Below, one piece after another: positions 1-10,947 of a stretch of DNA of 64,000 nucleotides. Source of the stretch: Ananas comosus (lineage: Eukaryota > Streptophyta > Magnoliopsida > Poales > Bromeliaceae). The notes under the pieces are model-generated. The model made no database searches. It had not been told where the DNA came from and saw nothing but the letters and a program-made list of their open reading frames with translations. Position 1 is the first letter of the stretch; each line of letters opens with the position of its first letter. The translations under genes were made by a program, and so were the position numbers. The stretch covers positions 9,324,271-9,388,270 of the forward strand of contig NC_033632.1 in assembly GCF_001540865.1 (NCBI RefSeq), read 5' to 3'.

Positions 1-234
1 CCTAAATTTAACAATGTGGAAAAGTTCAAATACGAGTAAAATTTTGATGAATATTTTTTCTTTTCACTATCTGGAAGTAAATTAGGACATCTAGTGTGAA
101 ATTTAAGTATATATACTTTGTTCTTTATTAGGTTTTTCTTTTTAGATGTTCCGATCGTTAGGTAAATGATATCAAAAAATTATAAATTCGAATGTTAAAG
201 ACTCCTAGCTCTAGAGACTTCTAGGTATAGAGAC
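1..234. repeat. AT-rich flank with a diverged MITE-like segment
   Basis: No gene is visible. The stretch at about 131-175 (GATCGTTAGGTAAATGATATC and following bases) is a diverged reverse complement of the segment at about 5107-5150. The two therefore belong to one repeat family, probably a short DNA transposon. Ends and target duplications are not resolved. Confidence 0.35.
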
Positions 235-549
235 TGTAAAACCCGTCCCACACTTCCGACTAGCTAATTAACTATGATGCCTAATATGACGAGCTAGCCT
301 ACTAGACTAATAATTTGTTAGACCCAAATTGTAGGTCCAGACTATTTCAGCAGCGTTGTTATTATTATTGGAGTTTTCTTTCTGATATCTCCATACATAA
401 TTCTATTCACATCCGATATGTGTTAAGGATATTCTTCATTTATATATTGTTGTAATAGTGGAGCTTTTAGTTGTAACAAACTTATTTGTTTTCATATAAA
501 AATATAAGCACCCATTCTTAACATAAAGATAGGATGCTCATTAATCTCA
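235..549 (+). mobile_element. Ty1/copia element A, probable 5' LTR
   Basis: The segment starts TGTAAAACCCG and ends ATCTCA, the TG..CA form of an LTR, and is 315 bp long. It is followed at once by TGGTATCAACGA (550-561), close to the tRNA-iMet primer-binding site TGGTATCAGAGC. A TATAAAAATATAA box lies near 495. The gag-like start ATGGATCCC follows at 567. The left border rests only on the TG and on the spacing to the primer site. Confidence 0.5.
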
Positions 550-566
550 TGGTATCAACGAACATC

Positions 567-1029
567 ATGGATCCCTCACTTCCACCATTTTTAAGCTATT
601 TTTTTCTGTTTCTTTTTTATTTTGCTATCTTCCTTCTTTTTATTTTATTTTTTATTTTGTCTTCTCATGGCAGCCTCATCTTCGGAGCTTCAAACCAGTC
701 CGTTTGCTGCTAACATTATAGATTATGTTCATCAAAACTAAGATATGAATAACTACTTGACCTGGTTATATCTTCCCCCCCCCCCCCCCCCCCCTGTTTT
801 GCAAATCTATGATCTTCAAGACATCAAAAAAGGTTCTTCTCCAACTAAAACTATCTCCGAAAATAACAAAATTATTTCAAATCCTAGTTACTCTTCATAG
901 CGGTTACTAGATCAACTTCTCTTGAGTTGGATCAATGCCACTGTTCAGAAAAAACTTGTAATATACTGAATCTCCGAGTTACGATGCTAGCTTTGATTGA
1001 ATTGATCAAAATGAGGCATGAACGTGATG
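567..1029 (+). pseudogene. Ty1/copia element A gag, N-terminal part (broken)
   Basis: An ATG lies 17 bases after the primer-binding site and opens a gag-like reading frame that is soon broken. The stretch at about 895-960 reads like the copia gag helix LLDQLLLSWINATVQKKL with a stop in front and a frameshift behind. A run of 20 C (775-794) interrupts it. The gag continues on the far side of the gypsy LTR at 2895. Stops and shifts make it non-functional. Confidence 0.5.
775..794. repeat. Poly-C homopolymer, 20 bases
   Basis: An uninterrupted run of C inside the copia gag remnant. Long C/G runs are rare in plant DNA, can form quadruplex structures, and are prone to length errors in sequencing. 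Confidence 0.9.
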
Positions 1030-2894
1030 TGTGATGTCCCCGAGTTACTTTGGAGGTGTGGGGATGGTTAATTGTGAGTTTCGAATGTATTTAAGTGTTT
1101 TCTGCGCAAATGGGGCGCGTAAACAGATCCCGGAACCTTGCTGCTATGAAATTGCAGCTGAGACATTGAGTACCGGTACCAAGCCAATGTGGTACCGGTA
1201 CCCATTAAATGTGCAAAATGGGTAGCTCTTGGGTTTGGTTGCTGCCAAGCTGAGTACCGGTACTGGACTTGGAGGCTTTGGAGAAGGATTAAAGGTGGAA
1301 AACTTGGTGGTTTTGGTGGAGAAGAGGCTCAAGAGCAAGAAGAACTTTGTGGAGCAAGAACCTAAGGTAGATTTCTTGCATTTCTTGGTTAGGGTTTGGT
1401 TTAAATTTCCTAATTTGTTGGTTTTCAATTTTCTTGGATTTCTAGAGCTTGTTTTATGCTAGAAAATTCTAAAAAAATTGTGTTATGGGTGTCATGTATG
1501 AACCCTAGGGTTAAAAATGGAGTTTTGTAAAATGAGAGATCTAACATGGGTTTGATCTCTTGTAGCCCTAATTGAAGTATAAATCGACGCGTTGGGAGAT
1601 TCGGATTGAAGTTCCGACAAGTCTACGTCAAGTTATTGAGAAAAATTCACAATTTGGCTTCGTTTGTCGTGGGTCGAGATGAGCGGACGTCTATAAATCG
1701 CGGGAATTGGTTTCTCGCTCTCCGGTATCACTACAATGTGGGTGGTGCTATCTGAAATCTTCGAATCCTTCATTATGTCTTTGTCACTTTCTTGAGCATA
1801 CATGTATATGTATAGTGAATTCATGCATTATAGGGTAATGTTCTCATGTGGCTAAATGTGAGCAAGTTTGTATACTTCCAATGTAGAAAACATGTGGAAT
1901 GATAAAAGACCATGACATAGAAACTCTATGAATCTATGACATTAGTAAACAAGGTGACATTGTGACTAGACGGAATGAATAGCACCAAAAAGAATGAATG
2001 CTAGACAAGAAAACTATGTGAACAATATGGCTATAGTGACATGGTATCCTCCAAGTGAGGATTGGATCGTACTCACAGATAGTCTGAATGCTCGAGGGTG
2101 GTCGCTCCACCTCAAGCGGTGAGCTCTAGAGTGTCATCAACTGGGCGATAGCGGAATTCTCCCCAGCAGACGGTCCCGTCGGGTGATAGCAGTATTCTCC
2201 CTGACAAAATGGATTTGGTTTGGTGAGTTGGGTTTAACCAAATGGTTAACCAAGCGGATTGGGTAAAGGTAAAAGTAAAATGCATGCATCATGAGTATAT
2301 TATCTCTATTCAGCTTTGCGCATTGTAGTAGCATTAGTTGGGTTATCTGTCTGTTCTTTCTTTCTACATATGCTTTAGTAGACTTAGTGGTGAGTCGGCG
2401 AGGTCAGCGGCCGAACCCATTGGGAATTTCATTAGTTCTCACACCACTAACCTTGCAGATCCTAGCGCGAGCGGGCCGGTCGAGGATCACGGCAAGGGCA
2501 TCGCGCCCTAGGTAGTGGGCTTCCCCGAGTTTAGTTTTGTACCCAGTTTGGTTTCATCTTTTGTATATGATGAAAAGAGCTATGTATATGAAAGATTATG
2601 TATGTACTTGAAGGACATGTAATGTAATTTGGCAAATGAATGTAATGAAGTATCAAATGTTGTATTTTGTTTAAAGTATTCAAGATACAATGAATGCATG
2701 TATAGTTAGTTTACTTTCACTTGTGCTTGTTGCTTGCCCTCGTGCAAGCCATGTATAATGAAATTAATCCTGGGCTAATTCTTTATACATGATAGTCGTT
2801 GTTGTTGAGCCTTGGGCGGACATGGGAGGTTCTGTTCGTTCGGCGTCTGTGGACGTGCCCGAACCGACCGAATTGGCGGTCACTGGGCGTGACA
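1030..2894 (+). mobile_element. Ty3/gypsy (Tekay/Del-like) solo LTR, copy 1
   Basis: The segment starts TGTGATGTCCCCGAG and ends GGGCGTGACA. The 3' part (GTTGAGCCTTGGGCGGAC.. and CGGCAAGGGCATCGCG) matches the reverse complement of the solo LTR at 10948-13471 and is related to the LTRs ending at 10272, 22751 and 62573. It splits the copia A gag. At 1865 bp it is shorter than its relatives (about 2.4-2.6 kb). Five-base target duplications are not evident (right flank GAAAT), so the left border may be off or the copy rearranged. Paired TACCGGTAC palindromes lie at 1171-1201, with a third at 1255. Confidence 0.7.
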
Positions 2895-3814
2895 GAAATG
2901 ATCTTCCGTTTCTCAATCATTCTACTTCTGCTCATGAAGCATGGATTGCACTTTTTGAAGCACACTTTCTCGATCTCAACAGCACGAGATTTCATTTGAA
3001 GTCCCAACTTCACAATCTTAAGACTCGCAGCAATTCGCCAACCCCTCTCTGACCAAGAGCAGATTATGTATGTCCTACGAGGCCTTTCTTTCATGTACAA
3101 GACCTTGATCACAATCGTTGCTAATTAGAAACCTCCTCCAAAATTTCAAGAGATGTGGACTAATGCTTCTTGGTCATGAAGCACGTCTCAAGCACATTAG
3201 CTCAATGCCCTATGATTCTCTCATACAAGTCCAACCTATTGCCGCTTTACTGTCTATTGAAAACTTTACTACCTCTTCTCTACTGCACTCTCAAAACAGT
3301 AATGCTCCTTCCAACACATCTCGCAACAATTCTTCAAATTATGGCCATGGCGGACGATAATGCAATCGCAGCCGTGGTTGTGGAGGATGTTGGAAATTCA
3401 TACGCGTCCTTTAATAGCTCTTACTATTTTACAGATCAACCCTCACCTTATTTTGCTTGTGGACGGGGAACTTCTTGGCCTCTTACCTTCATTCAACAAA
3501 CCAATGCCTGCAGCACTATCGTCCCTTGTCCTTGTTGTGGCCAATTTGGTCGTGCTCTTCATTATTGTCCTCAACGTATGTGCGCAATCATCCTACCAAC
3601 CGTTTGATGCTACTAATCATCTTGCTGCTTTGTCCACCAGTAATTCATTTTATCCATCCTTCTATCTTGATATTGGTGCCGCCTCTCATATGACTCAGGG
3701 AACCAGGTAACCTTTCCTCTCTCTATCCTTATCATGGAGAAGGCACTTCTCTTCCTATTAGAGCTATTGGAGCTGACCCTTTCGACTTGTAATGTTGTTT
3801 TTCACCTTCCAAAT
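2895..3814 (+). pseudogene. Ty1/copia element A gag (C-terminal part) and protease, broken
   Basis: Continues the gag interrupted at 1029. The first frame reads EAWIALFEAHFLDLNSTRF, the typical copia gag core (UBN2-like). Around 3520-3585 a degenerate zinc knuckle (CPCCGQFGRALHYC) follows, in which the histidine position is not canonical. At about 3660-3700 comes the protease signature FYLDIGAASHMTQ, where copia proteases usually have D-[ST]-G-A; here it is D-I-G-A. Several frameshifts separate the parts. The element ends at 3814, where the LTR of copia B begins; integrase and reverse transcriptase are absent. Confidence 0.7.
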
Positions 3815-4440
3815 TGTTGAGTTAATTACATTGGGCCTATTTGTTATTTGGGCCTTGTTATTTGGGCTATGTAATTTCAGTGAAGTCAAAATCTTCTACT
3901 TCTATATTTTCTTATTATATAGGTGAGCCTCCTACATGTAAGCCTTTGGATCATAGTTTTTTTGATCCAAAGGCCATATAGCTTCTTGTCTAAGAGCTAA
4001 AGTGGGGTATCAGAATATTAAAGAAAAAGAGAGAGAAGTAGGGAGTGAGGAAGGAAGTGGGAGAAAATAGAGAAAATTTTAGAGTTTGATTTAATCTTAG
4101 TTCTATCAAGAAAGAGGTAGGATCTTCCTTGTGATGTGTGGTTTACACCATTTGGGTAGAAATTATTGGAGCTCTCTTTATTGGAGAGAAGGCGATATTT
4201 CTCCCATTTGTATCTCTCTTATAATCTTCAAGTTTTATAGTGGAAGCTTCTTTTGCAATGTTCTCCTGTGGATGTAAGCATTAGCGAACCACGTAAATAT
4301 TTGTGTTCTTGTGATTTCCTTTGTTTTGTTTTTGCTCTTTTGTTTGGCTCTCCTTTGGATGTTTATAGAGTATGGGTTATGAAATTGCCCAACAAGTGTT
4401 TGTGAAATTACCATCAATATTTTTCACCCCTTATTTTACA
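3815..4440 (+). mobile_element. Ty1/copia element B, 5' LTR
   Basis: A 626-bp segment starting TGTTGAGTTAATTAC and ending TTATTTTACA. It is followed five bases later by TGGTATTAGAGC, the tRNA-iMet primer-binding site with one C to T change. It holds a perfect 12-bp inverted repeat, GCCTTTGGATCA at 3942-3953 and TGATCCAAAGGC at 3963-3974. The left neighbour is the truncated copia A, so B probably inserted into or recombined with it. Confidence 0.75.
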
Positions 4441-4445
4441 ATAAT

Positions 4446-4984
4446 TGGTATTAGAGCTTGATTGGTAGTTATCTAAGTATTTACTTGTATTTATTCACCC
4501 ATCTTTCAAATAGAGAAAGCAAGAAAATTTGAAAAGTTGAATGAGAGCAATTGGCCTATATGGAAAATCATGATACATAATTATTTGGTTGCAATCGTTT
4601 GAGCAACCTTCTGGTGTAAACAAGATGCATGTAATGAAAAGACTCTTCCTTTTGAAGATGCAAGAAGGTTTTACTTTCATAAGCATGTGAGTGAGTTCAA
4701 CTTTATTGCAGCACAATTGAAGTCTCTCAAAATTAACCTTGATAAAGAAGTCCTTTGTTGAGTTCTTTACCTTCAAGTTAGGATACTCTTGTTACTATGG
4801 CGGCGAACACAATGGGGAACAAATTCAAGTTAATTGAATGATATTGTTGCTTCATTGTTGAATGAGGAATCTCGCAGAGCCACAAATCAATTGTATATTT
4901 CTTGGCTATGGAGGTGATAAGTTAGGCTATAGGGTTGTTCGAGTTAAAAAAAAAAAAAAAGAAGAGAGAAGGTATATATATATA
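4446..4984 (+). pseudogene. Ty1/copia element B internal remnant: primer site, gag and a scrap of integrase end
   Basis: The primer-binding site is at 4446-4457. From about 4500 the gag start reads ARKFEKLNESNWPIWK, typical for copia gag. Further scraps match the gag core (FYFHKHVSEFNFIAAQLKSL) with stops and shifts between them. At about 4890 the sequence jumps to CIFLGYGGDKLGYRVV, the motif that ends the copia integrase core (KCIFLGY..GYR), so about 2 kb of gag, protease and integrase is deleted at the junction. An A-run and an AT tract end the remnant. Confidence 0.7.
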
Positions 4985-5418
4985 GAGTACGTCTCCAGTG
5001 CTTTCGAAAGTGCCGGGACCTCTGTGCTTGTAAGTTGTTTTCGATGATAGGACATCCGATTCGATGATCGGCTCCGTTAGGTATAATCTACCCTATAGGA
5101 ACTATCTAGAAACCAAATATTATAATTTTTTGACATCATTTACTAAGCGATCAAAAGGTCCCAAAAATGACTATTTTAACGGCCGATGCGGCACGTTTTT
5201 AAGTTCAACGGTATAGAAGTATCCAAATTACATGAAAATTTAATAGAAAATTCTACTTAACATCAATAGCAAGAACAATACTTCCGATTTAAAAGTTGAG
5301 TCATTTATCACTGTTTTTTATGAGATTTTTATTTTCAGTTGTTCATTTTGAGGCTACTCGTTCACTAGGCAAACGAAGTCAAAAAATCATGAAATTTGGT
5401 TTCTAGATAGTTCTAATA
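4985..5418. repeat. MITE-like repeat with internal inverted segments
   Basis: GAACTATCTAGAAACCAAAT at about 5089 and the following 60 bases are repeated in inverse orientation at about 5345-5415 (..ATTTGGTTTCTAGATAGTTC). A short palindrome, GTGCTTTCGAAAGTGC, lies near 5000. A diverged copy sits at the window's start. No coding region is seen; a non-autonomous DNA transposon is the likely identity. Target duplications were not found. Confidence 0.45.
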
Positions 5419-6885
5419 CCAACCAAAAACCAAGGTATTCAAGAAACATCCTACAATGGTGACTCGTGACTGCTAAACGACAACCACAGGACACCACAAA
5501 ATTTCTGCAAAACTTCCCACTCACGGAGAAAATAAATGACGGATTATTCACGTGGCCCCTACTTCAATTAATTAAGCCTCCCCTGACGTGCATCAAAACC
5601 ATTGGCATCAATTTACAAAACCGTGGGCCCCACCGCAATAACGAATCCTCCTCGCAGCTTCCTCTGAAGAAAACAACGGAATTGTGGACCCCGCCAATTT
5701 TACGTTTTGCAGGATCCTTCCTCCTCCTGCATTTGGCCGCTCCTTCCCACTTCGCCTATAAAAGAAATGCATTCGGAACATTAAAACACAATTAGACAGA
5801 AAGAGAGAAGATAGAAAAGGAAGAAGCACATTAAGGAAGATCAATTCGTCGCCAAGAAAAAGAGAGAATTATATAGGAGAGCATCCTACCTCCACAAATA
5901 TTCTCCTAATGGCCTTTCTTTTCCTTCCTTTCCTGTAAATAGTTCTTACCGCAACTACACCCTGAAGTAAGGAGTTTGTACAAAGGAGTCTTTCTTTTCT
6001 CCCCGGGAAGTCTCGGAAGGGAAACCTTCTAGCTTTGTGATGTAAGTTTTATCTCTTGTTTTATTGTATTTCTCGAACTCTTGTATCCATGGCATTTTCT
6101 TTGCTCCATGAAACCCTTTCCTTGAACTCTTCATGAAATTCCTTGATATCTTTATGGTAAATATTTCATCCTGAGCAAGTGTAAGTATATACGCTTGGCA
6201 GATTTGATAAGAGAAATGCTCTGTAAATTTCACCATTGATAGCCAGAGACTGCTTTGCGGCGTAGGAGCGGGGTTCTTTGAAAACTGTACGCCAGAAGGG
6301 TCTTGTGCATCGACTCTGTGTCTCAAGTGATATTTCCATAAAAGCCATCTGATTTCATCCTAAGTCCATGTTTAGGTTACCAGCATCATAAAAAATTTTA
6401 TGAGATAAAGAGTTTTAGAAATATAAAAACAACCGAAAAATTTTTATCGTGATTCCTAGAAGGGAGTACCAAATGGGACCTACACCAAAAAATTTGGAAA
6501 AATCCATATTTTACCACGGAGATTTTAAACTTAGACCTCATCCTATTCCTAGCCATAATTAAAATATCTTTTAATACTTATATTTACCTCTTCCCTTTCC
6601 TTTTTTACTGTGAGCTTCAAATTAAGTTAAACTTTTTAGACATATATTTAAACATTCCTATAAAATTAGTCTTTAATCGTGAGAGATTTCGCCTACAAAT
6701 CCCTTTTAATTTAAGTTTTTAAGGTACAGGTGAATAATACAAGTTAAAAAAAAAAATCTTTCACGAAGCTCTCGTGAAGCTTCAGCATATCTTTGTGCAT
6801 AGTATTTTTGCATAGTATTTTTTACATAGTGCAGCATAGTAACCATATAAAAAAATAAAAATAAAAAAAATTTTACAAAAATTAA
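5419..6885 (+). repeat. Left arm: pararetrovirus-like promoter and leader, + orientation
   Basis: This arm is the reverse complement of 13960-15341 and starts at the same base (TACCAACCAAAAACC). It carries a TGACG motif (5584), a TATA box (5757-5764) and then a transcribed-leader-like region of about 1.1 kb. In the leader lie iterated GCATAGTA units and a hairpin (TTCACGA-AGCTC-TCGTGAA near 6760). The opposite-strand arm follows a viroplasmin-like ORF, the order expected of caulimovirids. The long ORFs in it (for example 5955-6326 on the minus strand) match no family I know. An LTR-retrotransposon leader is the main alternative. Confidence 0.5.
5584..5764 (+). promoter_or_regulatory. Putative promoter in left arm (TGACG motif to TATA box)
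   Basis: TGACG at 5584-5588 resembles the as-1 core, and TATAAAAG lies at 5757-5764. The inverted arm preserves the same arrangement, with its TATA box at 14994-15001 on the minus strand. Preservation of the block in both arms supports a functional origin, though activity now is unknown. Confidence 0.45.
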
Positions 6886-7028
6886 GTAGTAGGGTTTAGG
6901 GTTTAGGGTTTAGGTGGAAGTGGAGGTGGCGATTAGAAGCTTTAACAAGGGAAAAGCGGGGAAACAAGGTCTGAGAGAAAGGGGATGAGTAGGACGGTGA
7001 ACTTGTGAAAACCCTAGAGGAGTAAAAT
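6886..7028. repeat. Telomere-like TTTAGGG repeats and leader segment before the gypsy insertion
   Basis: Three TTTAGGG units (6891-6914) are followed by a 110-bp segment nearly identical to 22985-23096. In that copy the segment runs straight on (GTAAAATGGAGCG); here it is cut at AAAAT by the gypsy element 7029-10272 and resumes at 10273. Confidence 0.7.
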
Positions 7029-7140
7029 TGTGGCATCCTTGGCTTGGAGTTGGTAAAAAAAAAAAAAAAAGGGCATTATAGTCTTTTTGAGTTGGTGGAT
7101 AAGCATGCCACCAACTCCCTTTTGATATTTATCCACTCTA
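7029..7140 (+). repeat. 5' LTR fragment of the gypsy element
   Basis: Near-identical to 7879-7991, with one substitution and an A-run difference. It contains the inverted repeat GTTGGTGG..CCACCAAC. It stops at the N at 7141. Confidence 0.85.
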
Positions 7141-7148
7141 NTATCGAC

Positions 7149-7831
7149 ATGTGAGACTGGTTGAGTTTGCGTACAACAACAGCTATCAAACGAGCATTCA
7201 GATGGCTCCGTTTGAGGCGTTGTATGGACGCAGATGTCGATCCCCCCTATTTTGGAGTCACGTGGGTGAGCGGAGGACACTTGGACCAGAGATTCTACTT
7301 GAGGCTGAGGAAAAGGTGAGAGTCGTTCGACGACACCTTTTAACAGCACAGAGCAGGCAGAGGAGCTATACCGATACCAGGAGACGAGACTTGGAGCACC
7401 AGGTTGGAGATCATGTTTTTCTCAAAGTCTCGCCGTCCAGAGGGATACGCCGGTTTGGAGTACGTGGAAAGCTTAGTCCACGGTTTGTTGGCCCTTTCGA
7501 GGTATTGGAGCGTATCGGACCGGTTGCTTATAGGATAGCTCTACCCCCGCGACTTGCTGGCATCCACGATGTTTTCCACGTCTCAGCACTGAGGAGATAC
7601 GTTTTCGACCCCTCTCACGTGATTGACTTCACTCCACTCGAGATTAGTGAGGATCTGAGATACGAGGAGCGACCGGTGCGAATTCTTGCTCGCGAGACGA
7701 AAGAATTGCGCAACCGGGTCATCCCGTATGTAAAAGTGCAGTGGAGCAATCACGAGGAACGGGAGGCGACTTGGGAGCCTGAGACGTTGATGAGGGAGTC
7801 CTGCTCCGACCTGTTCGATGCCCCGTGTTGA
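7149..7831 (+). CDS. Ty3/gypsy pol C-terminus: integrase end with chromodomain-like tail
   Basis: About 226 residues in one open frame to the stop at 7829-7831, entering from the gap at 7141 without a true start. The N-terminal part, EFAYNNSYQTSIQMAPFEALYGRRCRSP cut in two by its usual motif boundaries, is the last segment of the gypsy integrase core. GPFEVLERIGPVAYRIALP and HDVFHVSALRRY are the GPY/F-type C-terminal signatures. The tail VKVQWSNHEEREATWEPE has the chromodomain-like look of Tekay/Del elements. Integrase inserts element cDNA into the genome. No stop or frameshift is seen, so the visible part is intact. The polypurine tract and 3' LTR follow directly. Confidence 0.9.
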
Positions 7832-7866
7832 GGTATGTATTAAGTTTCGAGGACGAAACTTTTTGT

Positions 7867-7878
7867 AGTGGGGGAGGA
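7867..7878 (+). promoter_or_regulatory. Polypurine tract of the gypsy element
   Basis: AGTGGGGGAGGA sits immediately before the TG of the 3' LTR at 7879, the usual place for priming of plus-strand DNA. Confidence 0.85.
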
Positions 7879-10272
7879 TGTGGCATCCTTGGCTTGGAGT
7901 TGGTAAAAAAAAAAAAAAAAAGGGCATTATGGTCTTTTTGAGTTGGTGGATAAGCATGCCACCAACTCCCTTTTGATATTTATCCACTCTATCTGTTGCG
8001 AAGGGATAATTATCATTTTTCTTTCACTCTCAGACTTTGATCGTGGCTTGGGGAGATTATGGCTCCATTTCGGGTGATTTTCGACGTCGCGCCGAGGAGC
8101 CGTCCGAGCATACGTGCGTCGCCGTAGTTTAGCGAGGAGGCCGGGCGAGGGAGCGTTTTCGTCGTTCTCGACGCCGTGCCGGAATTGGAGTCACTGGTTG
8201 AGGTGGGTAATCTCTCATTCCTCCATGGATTTCTTCTTTACTTCAAGCTTCATTCAATTCGAGCTTAAGTGCTGATTCGCAGGATTTTGTCGTCGACTGT
8301 TAGTATCTCAGCTCGTACGCGACGTAGGAGCATCGGATTTCAACGAGATTTGGTTCGTTGGAACCGGGGCTTCGAGACGAATCCATAGGATCCTTACTCG
8401 CCCGATTTGGAGAAGGTTTGCTCTGTCGAAATCTCTTTTTACTGAGTTGCTGTTTTCCGAGCAGACTCTGAAGTGCTGATTGCTGATTCCAGCATCGACC
8501 TGCCGTGTTTTACCTAGTTCTCTGTGTAGGAGTGTCGAAACGCGACGAAATTTGATGTGCTAGATTCGCGACTTCGAGACGAAGATTCTGAGTCCAAGAT
8601 CGTGATTTTTGGAGCAGGTTTGCCCTGTCAAACCCTAGTTTTACTAGGCTGCTGTTTGCCGAGCAGATTTCAGAGATGCTGTTTCGCAGGTTCCAGCGTC
8701 GACGTTTCGTATTCTGGCCCGTTCTCTGCGTAGGAACGTCGGATTGCGACGAGGCTTGGTTCGTTGGATTCGGAACTTCGAGAGGAATCCACGAAGCCCT
8801 CACTTGCCAGATTTGGTGAAGGTTAGCTCGGTCGAATCCCGTTCCTACTCAGCTGCTGTGAATTTCTGGACTGAATCGAGGATCCTTAATTGTTTAGCTT
8901 GGCGTTAGCTCGTCCACCGGACTTGGAGGTCCCCAGTTGATCCAGCAGAGGTTGTCCTGGTTCGAGGCTTCGTTCGCTGCCTGGATTTAGCTTTTGAGGT
9001 GGGTTACATCGGCTTTACTCCTAAGTTCTTATTGGTCGACATGTATAGATCTTGATTTCGGTAATTAATTTTAGCTCAAATTCATGGACTATATGTAGAT
9101 TGTGAAATCTGAATTTTGGAGCATGTTGTTTTAAATTAAGTAGATTATACATGTTGGACTTGGAAATTGAATTAGGAGAAAACCTGCGATTTGGACCTGT
9201 CACCTGTATAAACTGCTTGATTTAGCTCTAGGAGCCGTTAGAAAATTGTACTGTCGCAGTATTGTCGAGACGAGTACTCCAGGTAGTTTAGAATATATTT
9301 ACACTCGTGTTGGTTCGCCGAGTGGATTTTTACCGGGTCGTTTAGGTTATTTTGGACTGTTAGGTGCCGTCAGAGTTGACGGTGGACCCGTATCGCCTTT
9401 TTGGCGTCAGATTGTGCCGAGGGCACGTTACCTGTTGGTTGTTAGACCAGTTTAGAGTCGATTTCTTGACTTTGGCTTTCCAGAGCCTGTTTGAGCTCGA
9501 CAGAGATACGCTGCATACTCGGTTGGGTAGCGCCCACGAGTGCCACTCCGGAGTCAGGCTTGTGCTTTTGCGTTGGTGTCGCTCATGCCAGTTGGACTTG
9601 CTCTCCACGGACCAGTTAGAGTGGATAGAGCCCAATAGTCGCAACGGTGCAGGGACGGGTGTATTCACAGTCCCGGGGACGGGTATGCTTACAGTCCCGA
9701 TTTGGATTGGGTCAGATTTGACATTTTCTACAGTTGGTTAGTGTAGAGCATGATAGTGTAGTGGTTGATAGCGGTAGAGTGTACTTCCTGTTTTTTCTTC
9801 TATCCTTGCTCCCTTTTGTAGACTTAGTGGGTGACCGATGTCGTTTTGGGCGGTACCCACTGAGGACTACTTGTTTTTACAGTAGTTCTCACGCCCAGTT
9901 GATACTTATATTTTGCAGAGCCACAGGTGCCGGCTGCTGCATCTTCTGCCGATCAGGATCGAGGCAAGAGCGTTGCGAGCTAGAGCCCTACCCGACAGTC
10001 AGAGCTAGAGGCTTTCCCCTACTGCAGGTAGTTTTGTTTTGGAGTTTATGTACATAGTTGTTTAACTCGCCAGTGCGAGTAGCTTTGTATTTTGGATTCT
10101 AGCTATGTATATGAAACTCAGATATTTAGCTTATTTTTTTGGGCAGCTCTATACTACTGTTTGTAGTATTGTATTTCTACTGGTACTTTGACCCTTCGTA
10201 TACAGGGGAAATTCCTTTGTATACGGCGGATTTGTCGGCGTGCCCGGGGAACGAGACATCCGGGGCGTGACA
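7879..10272 (+). mobile_element. 3' LTR of the gypsy element (2394 bp)
   Basis: Runs from TGTGGCATCC to GCGTGACA. It has no long coding frame. Several stretches (for example GGTAGCGCCCACGAGTGCC near 9525, and ATCGAGGCAAGAGCGTTGCG near 9957) are shared with the LTR at 59988-62573, so both come from one family. Three diverged direct repeats of a block containing TTCGAGACGAA..TCC, near 8280-8830, also occur in the 60-kb copy. Confidence 0.9.
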
Positions 10273-10947
10273 AAAATTGAGCGAAAAGCTTTTAAACACA
10301 AGTAAAAGTGAAAAATATTTTTGGGCTTTTTAGAAAAACCTAGAAACAGTTTAAGGAGGTACAGATATGAGGGGATTCACAAACCCTAAATATTTTTAGG
10401 ATTTTGAAAATATTTCACAAACCTTTGAAAGAAGCAAATTACCCTACAAACAGCAAAAATAAGATACCAAAAACCTAGAAAAAGGCTGAAAATATTTTTT
10501 GAAATTTTCTGGGATTTTTTCAGAGTTTTTAATATTGAAAAGAAAAAGGTTGAAAGCGTGCGTGGGGATGAGGATGAGGATGAGGATGGGTTAGACTATG
10601 TAATATAATTTAATTAACAGGTAAAAACCTAAAATTGAGAAAAAAGGTGTGGGGATGGAAAAGAGCGAAAGAATAGCACAATGGAGGAAATACTAGGAAA
10701 GTAGAGTAAAATAATAGAGGGATTTCAATAGTGAATAGTAAAACACTCTAAGCTTTTTTAACAGATTTTTAAGAAAAAGTGGAAAACTCTATAGGGTAAA
10801 CAAAAAGGGCTAAAATAAAGCAAGATGATTTTTAGAGGATTTTTTTAGATTTTTCAGGATTTTTTTGAGGTGTCTAAAAGGCTAATGAAGAAAGCGTACT
10901 TAATTAATGATTAAAGGGTGCTTAATTAATTCTAACACTATATTGGT
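10273..10947. repeat. Leader-type repeat continuing after the gypsy element
   Basis: Aligns closely with 23097-23765 (GAGCGAAAAGCTTTTAAAC .. CTTAATTAATTCT.ACACTAT). It includes the short tandem GATGAG repeat near 10570 (matching about 23392). On the minus strand it is pyrimidine-rich and intron- or leader-like. No ORF of note. Confidence 0.75.

Larger units (their letters stand above)
7029..10272 (+). mobile_element. Ty3/gypsy (Tekay/Del-like chromovirus) retrotransposon, internally incomplete
   Basis: Borders are TGTGGCATCC and GCGTGACA. The 5-bp target duplication AAAAT (7024-7028 and 10273-10277) is perfect, and an uninterrupted relative of the target exists at 23090. The 5' LTR is represented only by its first 112 bases, then an N at 7141, then the end of pol and a full 3' LTR (7879-10272). 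The two LTR starts differ by about one base plus A-run length, so the insertion is recent. The missing 5' LTR and most of gag-pol are probably hidden in the N, an assembly gap rather than a real deletion. Confidence 0.9.

Noticed and set aside
1229..1462. 77-codon ORF and opposite 94-codon ORF
   Set aside because: Both lie within the gypsy LTR and are shadows of each other without domain support.
6891..6914. Interstitial telomere marking a chromosome fusion
   Set aside because: Only three units, and the same three units recur in the other copy of the repeat, so they belong to the element.
9246..10057. ORFs of 69-125 codons in the gypsy LTR
   Set aside because: LTR sequence; the related solo LTR at 59988-62573 does not keep the frames intact.
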